Assembly (NCBI GenBank): GCA_025330725.1
Contig: JAIWND010000005.1
Span: 744,001-808,000, forward strand
DNA: 64,000 nucleotides
Origin: Chlamydoabsidia padenii
Lineage: Eukaryota; Mucoromycota; Mucoromycetes; Mucorales; Cunninghamellaceae
Direction: 5' to 3'
Shown: positions 35,981 to 44,823 of the stretch, piece by piece
How positions within the stretch are numbered: the stretch's first letter is position 1
Layout: each line of letters opens with the position of its first letter
Translations under genes and position numbers: made by a program
Notes under the pieces: model-generated
The model's input: only the letters and a program-made list of their open reading frames with translations
The model's database searches: none
What the model was told of the DNA's origin: nothing

Positions 35981-37655
35981 ATGTCTATACAAGAAGATTT
36001 TAGCACGGATCTCGGTGATAAATATAAAGTGGAGCATGCCTCTGTTGACAGTTATGTCGAAGAAGATCGTGATTCTAGTATTGGGAACGAGTTTGGCCAT
36101 GGTGAGGGATCTTTTATGACAGCCTACTTTAACATTGTTTGCGTGGTGGTAAGTAGGGAAAGCTTTGTTTCGAAGCCCCAATAGAGATACAAATACATGT
36201 TTTTGTTTTTAATAGGCTGGGACTGGCACATTAGGTCTTCCGCACGCATTTGCACAAGGTGGTTGGCTTGGTATTCTTATTCTTATGCTTGCTTATGCAA
36301 TGTCTGTCTACTCTGGCATTGTGCTGATTCGCTGTTTGTATTATAAACCCGGCCATCGTATCCATGATTTCAAGGAAATCGGTGTTGCTGCCTTCAGCTG
36401 GCCTGGGTACTTGGTTTCCTCTTGCCTTCATCTATTAAATTTGTTTGGATGCCCTGCTCTGTATCTTGTATTGGCTGGTGGGAACATGGTGATCCTGCTA
36501 AAAGGCACTGTAAGTCAAACCTGTCAAAAAAAAAACACATTGAAATCCCGCTTTTCAAATCCCGCCAGGTCGATCATTTACTGAATTCTCACGGTTTTCC
36601 TTTTCCTTCCTCTTCTTCTCTTTCACTCTTATTTTAGGTTGGTGAATTAACACATGCTTATTGGGTTATTATCTGGGGTGTCTTTTTGTTGATTCCGTCT
36701 TTGATCATGAAGACGCTTCGTGAAGTCACAGCTATTGCTGCCATTGGTGCTCTCTGTACCATGATTGCTGTCTTTATTATCATGATTGAATCACCAATGC
36801 ATCGTATGGAAGACCCAGACAACTCTGGTGTGATTTGGACCGGCTTTCCTTCTTCTTTGGCAACTATTGCATTCTCCTTTGGTGGCAACAATACTTATCC
36901 TCGTAAGTATCCTTCTCAGCTTATGTTAGCTCCAGATACTAACTCAATATCCCCCCTCCTCTTTTTTTGCTTGTAGATGTCGAGCATGCTTTGAAAAAAC
37001 CTCATCAATGGAAATGGGCTTTGATTGCTGGTTTGTCCACTTGTACTTGTCTCTACTTTATGACAGCTGTACCTGCTTATTGGAGCTTTGGTAAATACGC
37101 CCAATCACCTATCTACAACTCATTACCTAACGGCGCGGGTAAGACAATCGCTATTATTGTCATGACCGTAAGTTTGATTTGAAAACTCGCTCATGTTTTA
37201 ATGACAGAAACTTCTTTTTCTTACTGTCTTTTTTATCTTCTTCTTCCCTAAAGATTCACGTCATCTTTGCTATTCCTATCTATACGACCTCCTTCTCTCT
37301 GGAATTCGAAAAATTCTCTCGGGCTAATGAAGAACGATTGGGTAGAATGGGTGCATGGTTGGCGCGGGCGGTGATTCGAACTTGTACCATGGTTATTCTC
37401 GTCATCCTCGCTGTCTTTGTACCTTATTTTGACGACTTTATGGGTTTGATCGGCGCTCTGGCGAACTGTGGATTGGTATTCTTGCTACCTATTTTATGCT
37501 ACTTGCGTTTGACTGGTGTCCGTAACAAGCCTTGGTATGAATTGGCTTTTTGTGCTTTTACCCTCTTCCTTGGTATTGTTGGTGTTATATTTGGCTCGAT
37601 CGATAGTATCAAGAATCTGGTCCATGACTTTGAAAACCACCGATCCACCGCTTAG
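35981..37655 (+). CDS. Amino-acid transporter, Aa_trans (AVT/AAAP) family
   Basis: Exons 35981-36148, 36216-36509, 36638-36902, 36977-37167 and 37254-37655 give 439 residues with about 11 TM helices. The N-terminal acidic ~45 residues are cytosolic. TM1 begins SFMTAYFNIVCVVAGTGTLG with the family GTG(T/I)LGLP motif (GTGTLGLPHAFAQGGW). The FSFGGNNTYPHVEHALKKP segment is typical of fungal vacuolar or plasma-membrane AAAP carriers. Substrates are probably neutral amino acids, but specificity and membrane are not determinable here. Intron 2 unusually carries two copies of the promoter element. Confidence 0.87.
36540..36566 (+). promoter_or_regulatory. Double copy of the recurrent element inside an intron
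   Basis: TTGAAATCCCGC and TTTTCAAATCCCGCC lie back to back in intron 2 of the amino-acid transporter, followed by a TTTTCCTTCCTCTTCTTCTC tract. Confidence 0.45.
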
Positions 37656-38358
37656 ACAACAAATGTCATTCCTGCATCTTGGTATCTCTTCCCTCTCACT
37701 TGTACTATAGACTTTACTTTTTTTTTGTTTTTGTTTTGTTTTTACTTTTAGGTACACCCCTACCCCTTCTTTGTAGTTTATAGTATAGTCATCATCTTGA
37801 CTTCTCTTACCACTTTGTATATATATTTTCATTCTTCAAACAATAAAAATTACATATCACATGATTTACATTACTTGTCATCATTATTTGTTTGTCTGAC
37901 AAATGATACGATTCACATTACCCGGATGAATCGGCCGTCAATATAATGCATTAGATCTTTTTTATTTATTTCCCGGGTACTTATGTTTACTGTTTCGGAA
38001 CATTCTTATGATCATTACTACAGTGCACGACAACTTGTCTGTTTTTGGATGTATTCGGTTTTAAACTGGTCTGCACTCGGTGTTTCTTCAGACTTTGATT
38101 TTGTCGATGTCGAAATTTAAAGATTGAAGAGTACAGATGCTTGGTATTTCAAATCTGCTGTATGTACTGTATGTACTGTATGTACATACACCTTTGCATT
38201 GATCGGGGTTTACATAATAGGGGTCTTTTACGAGCCTTTCCCTCCCCCCTAGAAATCACGTAATTTGAAAACCAGCCAGGCTTGGAAATGATTACCGTCA
38301 AATCGCCTGAAAAAAAAAAAATGCACTCCCAACATGCTCCCCCACCCTCTCTCAAATC
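37656..38358. other. Transporter 3' UTR and spacer
   Basis: 3' UTR with AATAAA at 37841, then AT-rich DNA with a TGTATGTAC triplication near 38160-38185. No gene seen. Confidence 0.4.
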
Positions 38359-38980
38359 AAAAGTCAGGTTAAAACGGTCATAAGGCTGAATAGCTCCATA
38401 TAAAGGGCTTGGTACAGTGATCATTATGTAAATTTTGTTGGAAATAGGCTAAGGAATACTCATGGTCACTTTAGTCATTAGCATCACTTGTTCATTAAGG
38501 CAGTAGAGCTCTTTTAAGATTCAAGGCGAGAGTAAGCGGGTTTTGAAATAAGTTTTATCTTGTGTGTCAATTTTTCATTGCAACTTTTTTTTTTACAAAA
38601 GTCAAGGTAAAACGATATTGAGGCTATACTGCTCCATACAGTGAACTTGGTATATTGACCATTATGTAAAATTTGTTGGAAATAGGCTAAGGAATGCTCA
38701 TGGTCACTTTAGTCATTAGCATCACTTGTCCATTAGGGCAGCAGAGCTCTCTTAAGATTCCAGGCGAGAGTAAGCGGGTTTTGAAATAAGTTTTCATTCT
38801 GCAACTTTTTTTTACAAAAGTCAGGGTAAAACGATCTTGAGGCTATACTGCTCCATACAGTGGACTTGGTATATTGGTCATTATGTAAAGTTTGTTGGAA
38901 ATAGGCTAAGGAATGCTCATGGTCACTTTAGTCATTAGCATTACTTGTCTATTGAGGCAGTAGAGCTCTGCTAACAATTT
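38359..38980 (+). repeat. Tandem repeat array A: three units of about 220-240 bp
   Basis: Units start at AAAAGTCAGG/AAGG at 38359, 38597 and 38816; the third is truncated near 38980. Shared order: AAAACGATxTTGAGGCTATACTGCTCC, CAGTGGACTTGGTATATTG, CATTATGTAAA, TTTGTTGGAAATAGGCTAAGG, TCATGGTCACTTTAGTCATT, AGGCAGTAGAGCTC, AGAGTAAGCGGGTTTTGAAA, TCATTCTGCAAC, T-run. The units look near-identical. The same family recurs inverted at 62550-63188 and again at 63841. Each full unit contains the window-wide promoter element in reverse complement. Confidence 0.85.
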
Positions 38981-39159
38981 CAAAGTAAACCTATAATTCA
39001 AAGCCTTCGGGAGTTCAGTTTACGTGGTTTTTGGGGGAAGGGAAATGTTCGTGGGTCTTTTTTTGTAAAGTTTAATGCCTTTATTATTAATACTATTAAA
39101 CCAAATAACTAAATGTACAAAGTAGATAATAATGAAACCTGTCCTTGGCTTTAATAACT
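38981..39159. other. Spacer between repeat array and 3' end of the next gene
   Basis: AT-rich 3' flank of the minus-strand gene; nothing else seen. Confidence 0.3.
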
Positions 39160-39630
39160 CTAATGGCTACTATTATTGGGCCTCGGTGATGGGATCTCCC
39201 AAGTAAGCTCGTACCTTTCTTCGAACGTCTCCTGGTCAATAAAGGACTGGGCACTTTCATAAGCTTGAATAATATCATCAATACCACCTAGTAAAGCAGT
39301 TTCAGCCTCTCCTCGTGTATTGATTCCTTGGTATCCTCGTAAAGCTCGATTAGTATTGGTAATAATTGAAGTCAGGAGCTGAATACGTTGAATCATATCA
39401 TTCCAATCTCCTATACCTTCGCATATGAAATGCTGATCACTGGGAAACCGGTCAAGAAACAGTTTGGTCTTATCGTAAGGTTTTAGTGTGGGTAAATAGA
39501 CTTGAGAGAGTTTTCCGGGGGTTTGCAGGACATAGTTTCTGAGTTGATAGACATATTTGAGAACATCACTAGCTAAATACCAGTTGAGCTGCTTGGCCAT
39601 CTCCATCCTGAACGATGGAGAAGTATACAT
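39160..39630 (-). CDS. Hypothetical 156-residue alpha-helical protein
   Basis: Single open exon. The translation is hydrophilic, mostly predicted helical and balanced in composition. Segments are MAKQLNWYLASDVLKYVYQL, DRFPSDQHFICEGIGDWNDM and GEAETALLGGIDDIIQAYES. It looks like a real protein but I do not recognise the family. No TM, signal peptide or metal motif. A CAG acceptor 2 nt before the ATG (39633/39634) and a GTATGT donor at 39732 suggest a leader intron; the upstream exon has no start in the same frame. It may be lineage-specific. Confidence 0.5.
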   Translation of the reverse strand: MYTSPSFRMEMAKQLNWYLASDVLKYVYQLRNYVLQTPGKLSQVYLPTLKPYDKTKLFLDRFPSDQHFICEGIGDWNDMIQRIQLLTSIITNTNRALRGYQGINTRGEAETALLGGIDDIIQAYESAQSFIDQETFEERYELTWEIPSPRPNNSSH

Positions 39631-40226
39631 GACTGAAATGGATTATGATTATGATAACAAGATGGAATAGAAAAACAAAGAAAGAAAGAAGGAATGAAGA
39701 AAAGAAGAAGTAGAATAAATGGCTGGACATACATCTACGATGGTTCTTTCATTGACAACAGTCTTCATTGTTGGAAAGTTTCAAATCATGATGTTCTAGT
39801 TCGCATGACCCGTCCAAATGTAGTCAATCCATCCAAGCAAAAATGTAAAACTTCAAATCCCGCTATATCACTTTTTCCCCGCTCCTATTTTTTTTTTTTT
39901 TTTTTTTTTCCTTTCTTCACCTATTTGATTCATGACTTTTGCACCAGCATCTGTTTAAATAAAACCAAACAAAGAGGGTAAGTTGGTTATAAATAACATT
40001 AAACTAGATTCTACAGCAAACTCATCAACAAACACTAACCTAATACACGCCTTTTAATTGAGGTACTAGGAACTGTATCTCTCTTTTATCGTACTTTTTG
40101 AATAGGTTGTCTTCTCTCTAAAACACCATCCCAACAAGTGAATACAAAGGTAAATTAAGTCTAAAGAATATGTAAACTTTCGCTAACACATGTATCTAAT
40201 CTATTTTTAAATGTTAGATGAAGGAT
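39631..40226 (+). other. Plus-strand promoter-like and spliced-leader-like region
   Basis: An element at 39852 is followed by a T-run and CCTTTCTTCACC leader. GGTAAGTT (about 39977) and AAAGGTAAAT (about 40148) donors have plausible acceptors (TACTAG about 40068, GTTAG about 40217). No exon has a lasting reading frame; the first ATG (39932) encodes only eight codons. Either a non-coding RNA leader or a decayed gene that continues into 40231-40567. Confidence 0.3.
39852..39863 (+). promoter_or_regulatory. Recurrent promoter element (TTCAAATCCCGC)
   Basis: Copy followed by a TTTTTCCCCGCTCC and T-run tract, upstream of a spliced-looking but non-coding plus-strand region. It also lies 220 bp upstream of the minus-strand hypothetical gene. 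Confidence 0.4.
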
Positions 40227-40230
40227 CTTA

Positions 40231-40567
40231 ACTTGAACTACGATACTTAACAAAAATAACCAAGTCGGACCCTACAAGGAGTGTGGCGATCACTGATAAA
40301 GTAAGTTTTAGGGTGATAAAGTATATCCTGCAGGAGAGGGGGATTGGCGAACAATTCACGTAGTCTTCTTCTGCTTTTTGGAAAGATAGATAATTATATA
40401 TGAACCACGACAAAAGGAAGGAATCTATGGATGGCATCATCAGGGGAACAAGACAGGTTGATAACAGCAATACTAAACTTGGATGGATCTCAGCACAAGG
40501 AACTTTTTCCAACAACAAAGTCTACACCGGAATGACGATCAAACTGATATACTATCAAATCATGTAA
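40231..40567 (+). pseudogene. Possible decayed coding region, unknown family
   Basis: Two protein-like stretches in different frames: about 40231-40371 (LELRYLTKITKSDPTRSVAI, DKVSFRVIKYILQERGIGEQ) and an ATG-started 55-residue frame at 40400-40567 (MNHDKRKESMDGIIRGTRQV, DNSNTKLGWISAQGTFSNNK). Neither connects to the other or to the upstream exons by clean splicing, so a frameshifted relic is the best reading. The opposite strand is also open in places, which weakens the case. Family not recognised. Confidence 0.25.
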
Positions 40568-41153
40568 TCAGGTAGTCCTTGTCCGATTGTAATAGGTAAA
40601 TGGGTGGGGAGTAGAGTAGATAATGATGAAATAGGCATGAACTAACTTTTGAGCAGTAGTAGTAAAACGGTAACAAGGCATATGACGTTTGCATCAGGTA
40701 TGTTAATAGGGATTGGTTGATACTGTGTGAAGGCAAACCCCTTTTATGGATTTTGACTCACAGGCAAAGGGGGGGGTGATAGGAATGACATGCTACTAAT
40801 TTAGGATACATCCACGGTTACACCTTTTTCCCAAAACCCATTTAAAATTGTATAGATAATAGGTTTGTCAAATCAGCATAAAGTGATCAACACTGTTTTG
40901 CTCTTTATTTTATTAGTTATATATATATATATATATATATTCCCTTTTAAAAACAATAAAAAACAATGATAATAAAGAAGACTACATACTATAATTGACT
41001 AAAACTATATGTAAAAAGGGATTGGGGGAGAGAGAGGGGAAAAGAAGCAATGTAAAATAAAAGGAGGTTGGAGGATTTGGATGGGTATAGACACTATGTA
41101 TAACAAATGCATGCATAAAAGAGAAAGGATATTGGCTGAATCATTCGGGGTTT

Positions 41154-41188
<35 letters not shown>

Positions 41189-41245
41189 CTATACTAATAG
41201 GGTATGATACAAGAGGGAGAAGGTCCACCTACGATTGATAAGGGT
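40568..41245. other. Spacer with simple repeats
   Basis: (AT)n at about 40918-40940, (GA)n at about 41155-41180, and the 3' UTR of the minus-strand zinc protein. No gene seen. Confidence 0.4.
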
Positions 41246-41585
41246 TCAATTCCATTCCTTCAGGCAAATAATAGTGTCAATGATGTCAAGCTTGATACCA
41301 AGATTATTGTCTTCTTCTTCTTCTTCTTCTTCTTCTTGATCGAGTGTGAGATCCACTTTATGGTCATTATCGTTGGTAATGTCAAAAGACCATTGTGATG
41401 GGTGTACACCATTTCGAGGACAGGAAGCCTATATAAGAAGAAGAAGAAGAAAGAGTTAGTAATGACTCTTTTCCCATGCCACTCTTGTTTTCTTTTTTTT
41501 TCTTTGTTCGCATTACTTGATGATCTGGCAACCAGTTTCCACAAAGTTCGCATGTAGCAGGTGCAATTCGACAAGGAGGGAACAT
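41246..41585 (-). CDS. Small 83-residue protein with N-terminal Cys/His cluster
   Basis: Exons 41585-41517 and 41428-41246. The first 28 residues contain Cys-x7-Cys-x2-Cys and His-x3-Cys (CRIAPATCELCGNWLPDHQASC across the splice, starting at residue 5), which looks like a small zinc-binding knuckle. The rest is acidic, with a run of seven Glu and a short amphipathic end (LGIKLDIIDTIICLKEWN). Donor GTAATG and acceptor TATAG flank a 88-nt intron. I do not recognise the family; the spacing of Cys/His is reminiscent of small zinc ribbons. Its leader carries long CAA repeats. Confidence 0.5.
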
Positions 41586-41660
41586 GATAATCTTGTTGTT
41601 GTTGTTGTTGTTGTTGTTGTTGATAAAAAGTGGTAGTGGTGTTTTTGTTGTTGATATAGA

Positions 41661-41691
<31 letters not shown>

Positions 41692-41720
41692 GTTGCTGTT
41701 TGGCTTTTGTTGAATAGGGA
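41586..41720 (-). repeat. CAA-repeat leader of the small Cys/His protein
   Basis: Two runs of CAA (GTT on the plus strand), about 41594-41622 and 41662-41690, sit directly upstream of the ATG in the presumed 5' UTR. Confidence 0.5.
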
Positions 41721-42272
41721 AGAAGAAAGAAAGAAAGAAAAGAATATTTGGGCGGGAAGAGGAGGGGACTTTTATACCTTTTTTTTCTGCCTGGTTGTCA
41801 AAAATTGAGGCGGGGATTTGGGGGACCCTCATTTTTTCTTCCTTTTTGACCAAAGGATGTCAGGTGATACGAATACGAAATGAGTCATGATTCTTATTGG
41901 ATCAAAATGGTAGAGTGGGTTATGAATAAAGAAAATGAGGAGGAAAGCAAAAAATTCACATCACTCGTTTATTTTGAAATAGGAGGAATTGAGTCATCAT
42001 CTTCTATCCCCTTCTTCTCTCTCTCCTTCCCTTTTGTGAAGTCTCATAAAAGTGACACCATTTCTTTTGACTATTTTGATAGTTGTTCTAAAGTAATACA
42101 CAGTGTAACATTGAAGAAGTGTATGAGCTTGTATGAAGTTTATGAGTATGTTGGGTATGATATGCGTTCATTTGATAAACAGATGAGTGGGCAAAGTTGG
42201 TTTTAGTGTACCACCCTACATTTCGCATAAATTTAACCTTTGATTGGCAGGGGGGGATAAGTGGGAACCCCA

Positions 42273-42306
42273 TTTTGAAATCCCGATATACACATTTCAA
42301 ATGCCG
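42273..42306 (+). promoter_or_regulatory. Pair of recurrent elements (TTTTGAAATCCCGA and TTTCAAATGCCG)
   Basis: Two diverged copies 10 bp apart, same strand, without a recognised downstream gene. Confidence 0.35.
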
Positions 42307-43160
42307 ATTAACGAAGGTTTAACGAACTGTCTGACCTTTTCTGCAGAAGGACTTTGTGGTGATAATTCGTTTTCTGTCATTTCGGATCGATTACAATTTC
42401 ATATGTAACATGTACGATGGTTCATCACAGAGGAAAACAAAAACACAAGGGAAAAACATAGGTCTTGTTTTGATTTCCTAATGATCATGTGAACATATTT
42501 GTTTGTTAATGTACCCACTAATTTTTGTTCTTGATTCTGTGTTTTGAAAAAAAGATCTCCACACATTACAAAGGATAATGCTAATTTCATACTCCGGCCA
42601 TCTCGACACCATCCTATCAATCAGTATTGTAATGATGGTATGTGATGGAAGGAAAGTATGAAAGACATTCATTATCATTCAACAGTTATCTGGTACTGAA
42701 ATGATAACAATGATTGATTGATTGCTTCATTTATGAAGATGAACTTTATAAGTAGGTGGTAGGAATGGATTTCCTTTTTAATGAAGTGTACTACATCATT
42801 GACCGCTGGATTTTAAAGTTGGGCCACAGTAAATAAAAAAAAACGTGGGGAACTTTTTTCTTATTGGTACCATCGCCTTCTAGAGATAAGCTCTTGTCTT
42901 GCAAATAAACCAACATTGTCATTATCTTGAATATGTAACAATCCCCGGCACTCTAGCATTAACATTCAGAAGTACCAGCACCAATCAATATACAAACAAT
43001 CAAAGATAAATCAACGTCATTGTGTCATTGTCGGGTTTTCATTCTTTTGTTGCATATACCAAAAGCCAGTTGAAACGCTTCTAACACTTTGTATGGGTAT
43101 GTTTAAAAAGTATCATTGAATGATCAAAAAGTGTCTTATTTCCAACCATAAAGAGCACAT

Positions 43161-43175
43161 TTTTGAAATCCCGAC
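43161..43175 (+). promoter_or_regulatory. Orphan copy of the recurrent element (TTTTGAAATCCCGAC)
   Basis: Good match; no coding sequence recognised within 500 bp downstream. Confidence 0.35.
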
Positions 43176-43576
43176 TTTCACTCTCAAATGATCATGATGA
43201 ACTTGTACCTGAAAATCACTTGATAGAATGAAACGTTTCTTTTTGACTGTTACAGACATACTTTATATATTCTTTTGTAACATGAATTGGCTCGATTTGT
43301 GTATTCCCGATGAAAAAAAAAGCAAGTAGACAGCCAGTTCTTATCATGTGTCATGATGACTTTTTCCCTCGCTTTTTCTTTCTACATCTGTATGTATGTT
43401 TGTATGTAGGTTGTTTGTTTAAAGACAACAAGCATATACATGATGCAGATAAACCGCCTTTTTTTTTCCTTTTGAATATAAAGTCCCATGCACAAACATA
43501 AGAATCAAATGATGATGGTAATCATTTTTGATTTTGTCGCGTAATGCTTGGTACTTTGCGGGTTTTGAATTTTAGG

Positions 43577-43591
43577 TTTTGAACACCCGCC
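43577..43591 (+). promoter_or_regulatory. Recurrent element variant (TTTTGAACACCCGCC)
   Basis: Lies 83 bp before the ATG of the degenerate gene at 43674, same direction, with a long CTTTT-rich leader between. Confidence 0.45.
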
Positions 43592-43673
43592 TCTATCCTC
43601 TTTTTTTTCTTCTTTTCTTTTTTCTTTCTTCTTTACTTTTTTGATTCAAGTCTGACAGCTTGGTTTGATCAAA

Positions 43674-44176
43674 TGAAACGGTAAGTAAATATAAAAGACT
43701 GATTAGGGGGATTCCCCTTATTTACCTAAATGCTAATGACCTTTCTTTGTGTTTGATAGGGTCCAACTTCATTTGAAGGACTTGCGAGTATTTTACCAAG
43801 CGGAACTGTGGTCGAATTGCTCGAGGTTAACAATCTGAAGCGCAATGTACACTTACCGATGAATGTAATAAATAATCCTCTTCTCTATAGTCTCCCATAG
43901 TTACTGACACCACCCAAGCTCTCAGCAAAATGATTCCAATGTGATAAACATACCAAGACCACCTCCTGAACAAACCTGGTAGGTAATGAAACCCCTTAGT
44001 ATAAATACAATCTAATTATATCATCTTTTATCTTCCACTACCAGCAATATAACTATAGGAACCAACGGTATCAAACTTTTCTGAGGCCAATGGAACCTAT
44101 TATCAAGATACTTCAAACCATGACACAGCAAGTTGAATGGCGGATGCGTTGATCAAGACGATGACAAGATCGGTGT
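43674..44176 (+). pseudogene. Degenerate gene, possibly DMP/DUF679-like membrane protein
   Basis: The promoter element, CT-rich leader, ATG (43674) and first intron (donor GTAAGT at 43681, acceptor ending 43759) are intact, but the spliced frame stops after 23 codons. A different frame of exon 2 reads TSFEGLASILPSGTVVELLE, recalling the L..LLPTGT segment of DUF679 membrane proteins. A later piece near 44080 reads FSEANGTYYQD. Multiple stops and frame changes follow; further protein-like bits extend to about 44620. Presence of an intact promoter with a wrecked coding part suggests recent loss. The family suggestion is weak. Confidence 0.3.
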
Positions 44177-44721
44177 GAAATCCCTGGTAACCATACAAAC
44201 ACGTCTATTCAAATAGAGGCTAAAACAATAACATGTGATGGGTGATCCATTTTAATTTGATGTGAGGAACATTTAGGCTATCATCGTTTTTGGAAATGGC
44301 GATCCCTAACGCAAGGTAAATAATATACTCTTCTCCTACTCTCAAAAGAGATCGAATACTCACCCCCCCCCAATTCTTTTTGATGATGATCTTTTGTTTG
44401 TATATAGACAATGCCATTTGATCGAAACATAATCTGAATGGTTCAAAGGTGGCTCTGCTTATGGTATGGATAGGTAAGGATTCCTTATAACTTTTTACTC
44501 ACCTGATATTAACTACTATTTTCACTTTCCGCTTGTTTTAAGGAAACTGACATGATCATCTTGGCTTTATGGCTTTGGATTTTGACCAAAGGGACAAGTC
44601 ATATGTATTTATCTAGTATACTTCTAAACAGTTATATTAAACCCATTTGATATATTACTTTTGTGATGGAAATAAAAATGATGTTGTCATAGATGGATGT
44701 CAAATCAGATGAAGATGTCTC
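44177..44721. other. Spacer / continuation of degenerate gene
   Basis: May hold more exons of the decayed gene (splice-like sites near 44472 and 44543), then AT-rich DNA. No intact ORF. Confidence 0.3.
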
Positions 44722-44735
44722 GGCGGGATTTAAAT
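44722..44735 (-). promoter_or_regulatory. Recurrent element, minus strand (ATTTAAATCCCGCC)
   Basis: About 90 bp upstream of the CE2-like gene but in opposite orientation to it, followed by a 23-nt T-run. Confidence 0.45.
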
Positions 44736-44823
44736 ATTGTAGCGATTTCTGTGGTTTCTGTTTTTGTGGCCTCCTTTTCTTTCTTTTTTTTTTTTTTTTT
44801 TTTTTGTCCATGGTTTACCAATC

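Larger units (their letters stand above)
41721..43673. other. Gene-poor region
   Basis: About 1.9 kb without a recognisable gene. It contains promoter-like elements at 42273, 42295, 43161 and 43577, simple repeats, and stop-rich AT DNA on both strands. Confidence 0.4.

Noticed and set aside
38359..38980. Tandem units as a CRISPR-like array
   Set aside because: Units of 220-240 bp with no short direct repeat/spacer alternation, in a eukaryotic genome.
40228..40518. Minus-strand open frame of about 96 codons
   Set aside because: It lacks an ATG, shows no minus-strand splice sites, and overlaps plus-strand fragments that look equally protein-like. No family features.
43310..43501. Plus-strand 63-codon frame
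   Set aside because: AT-rich spacer with Phe/Lys-rich reading, no homology features, no splice or promoter context of its own.
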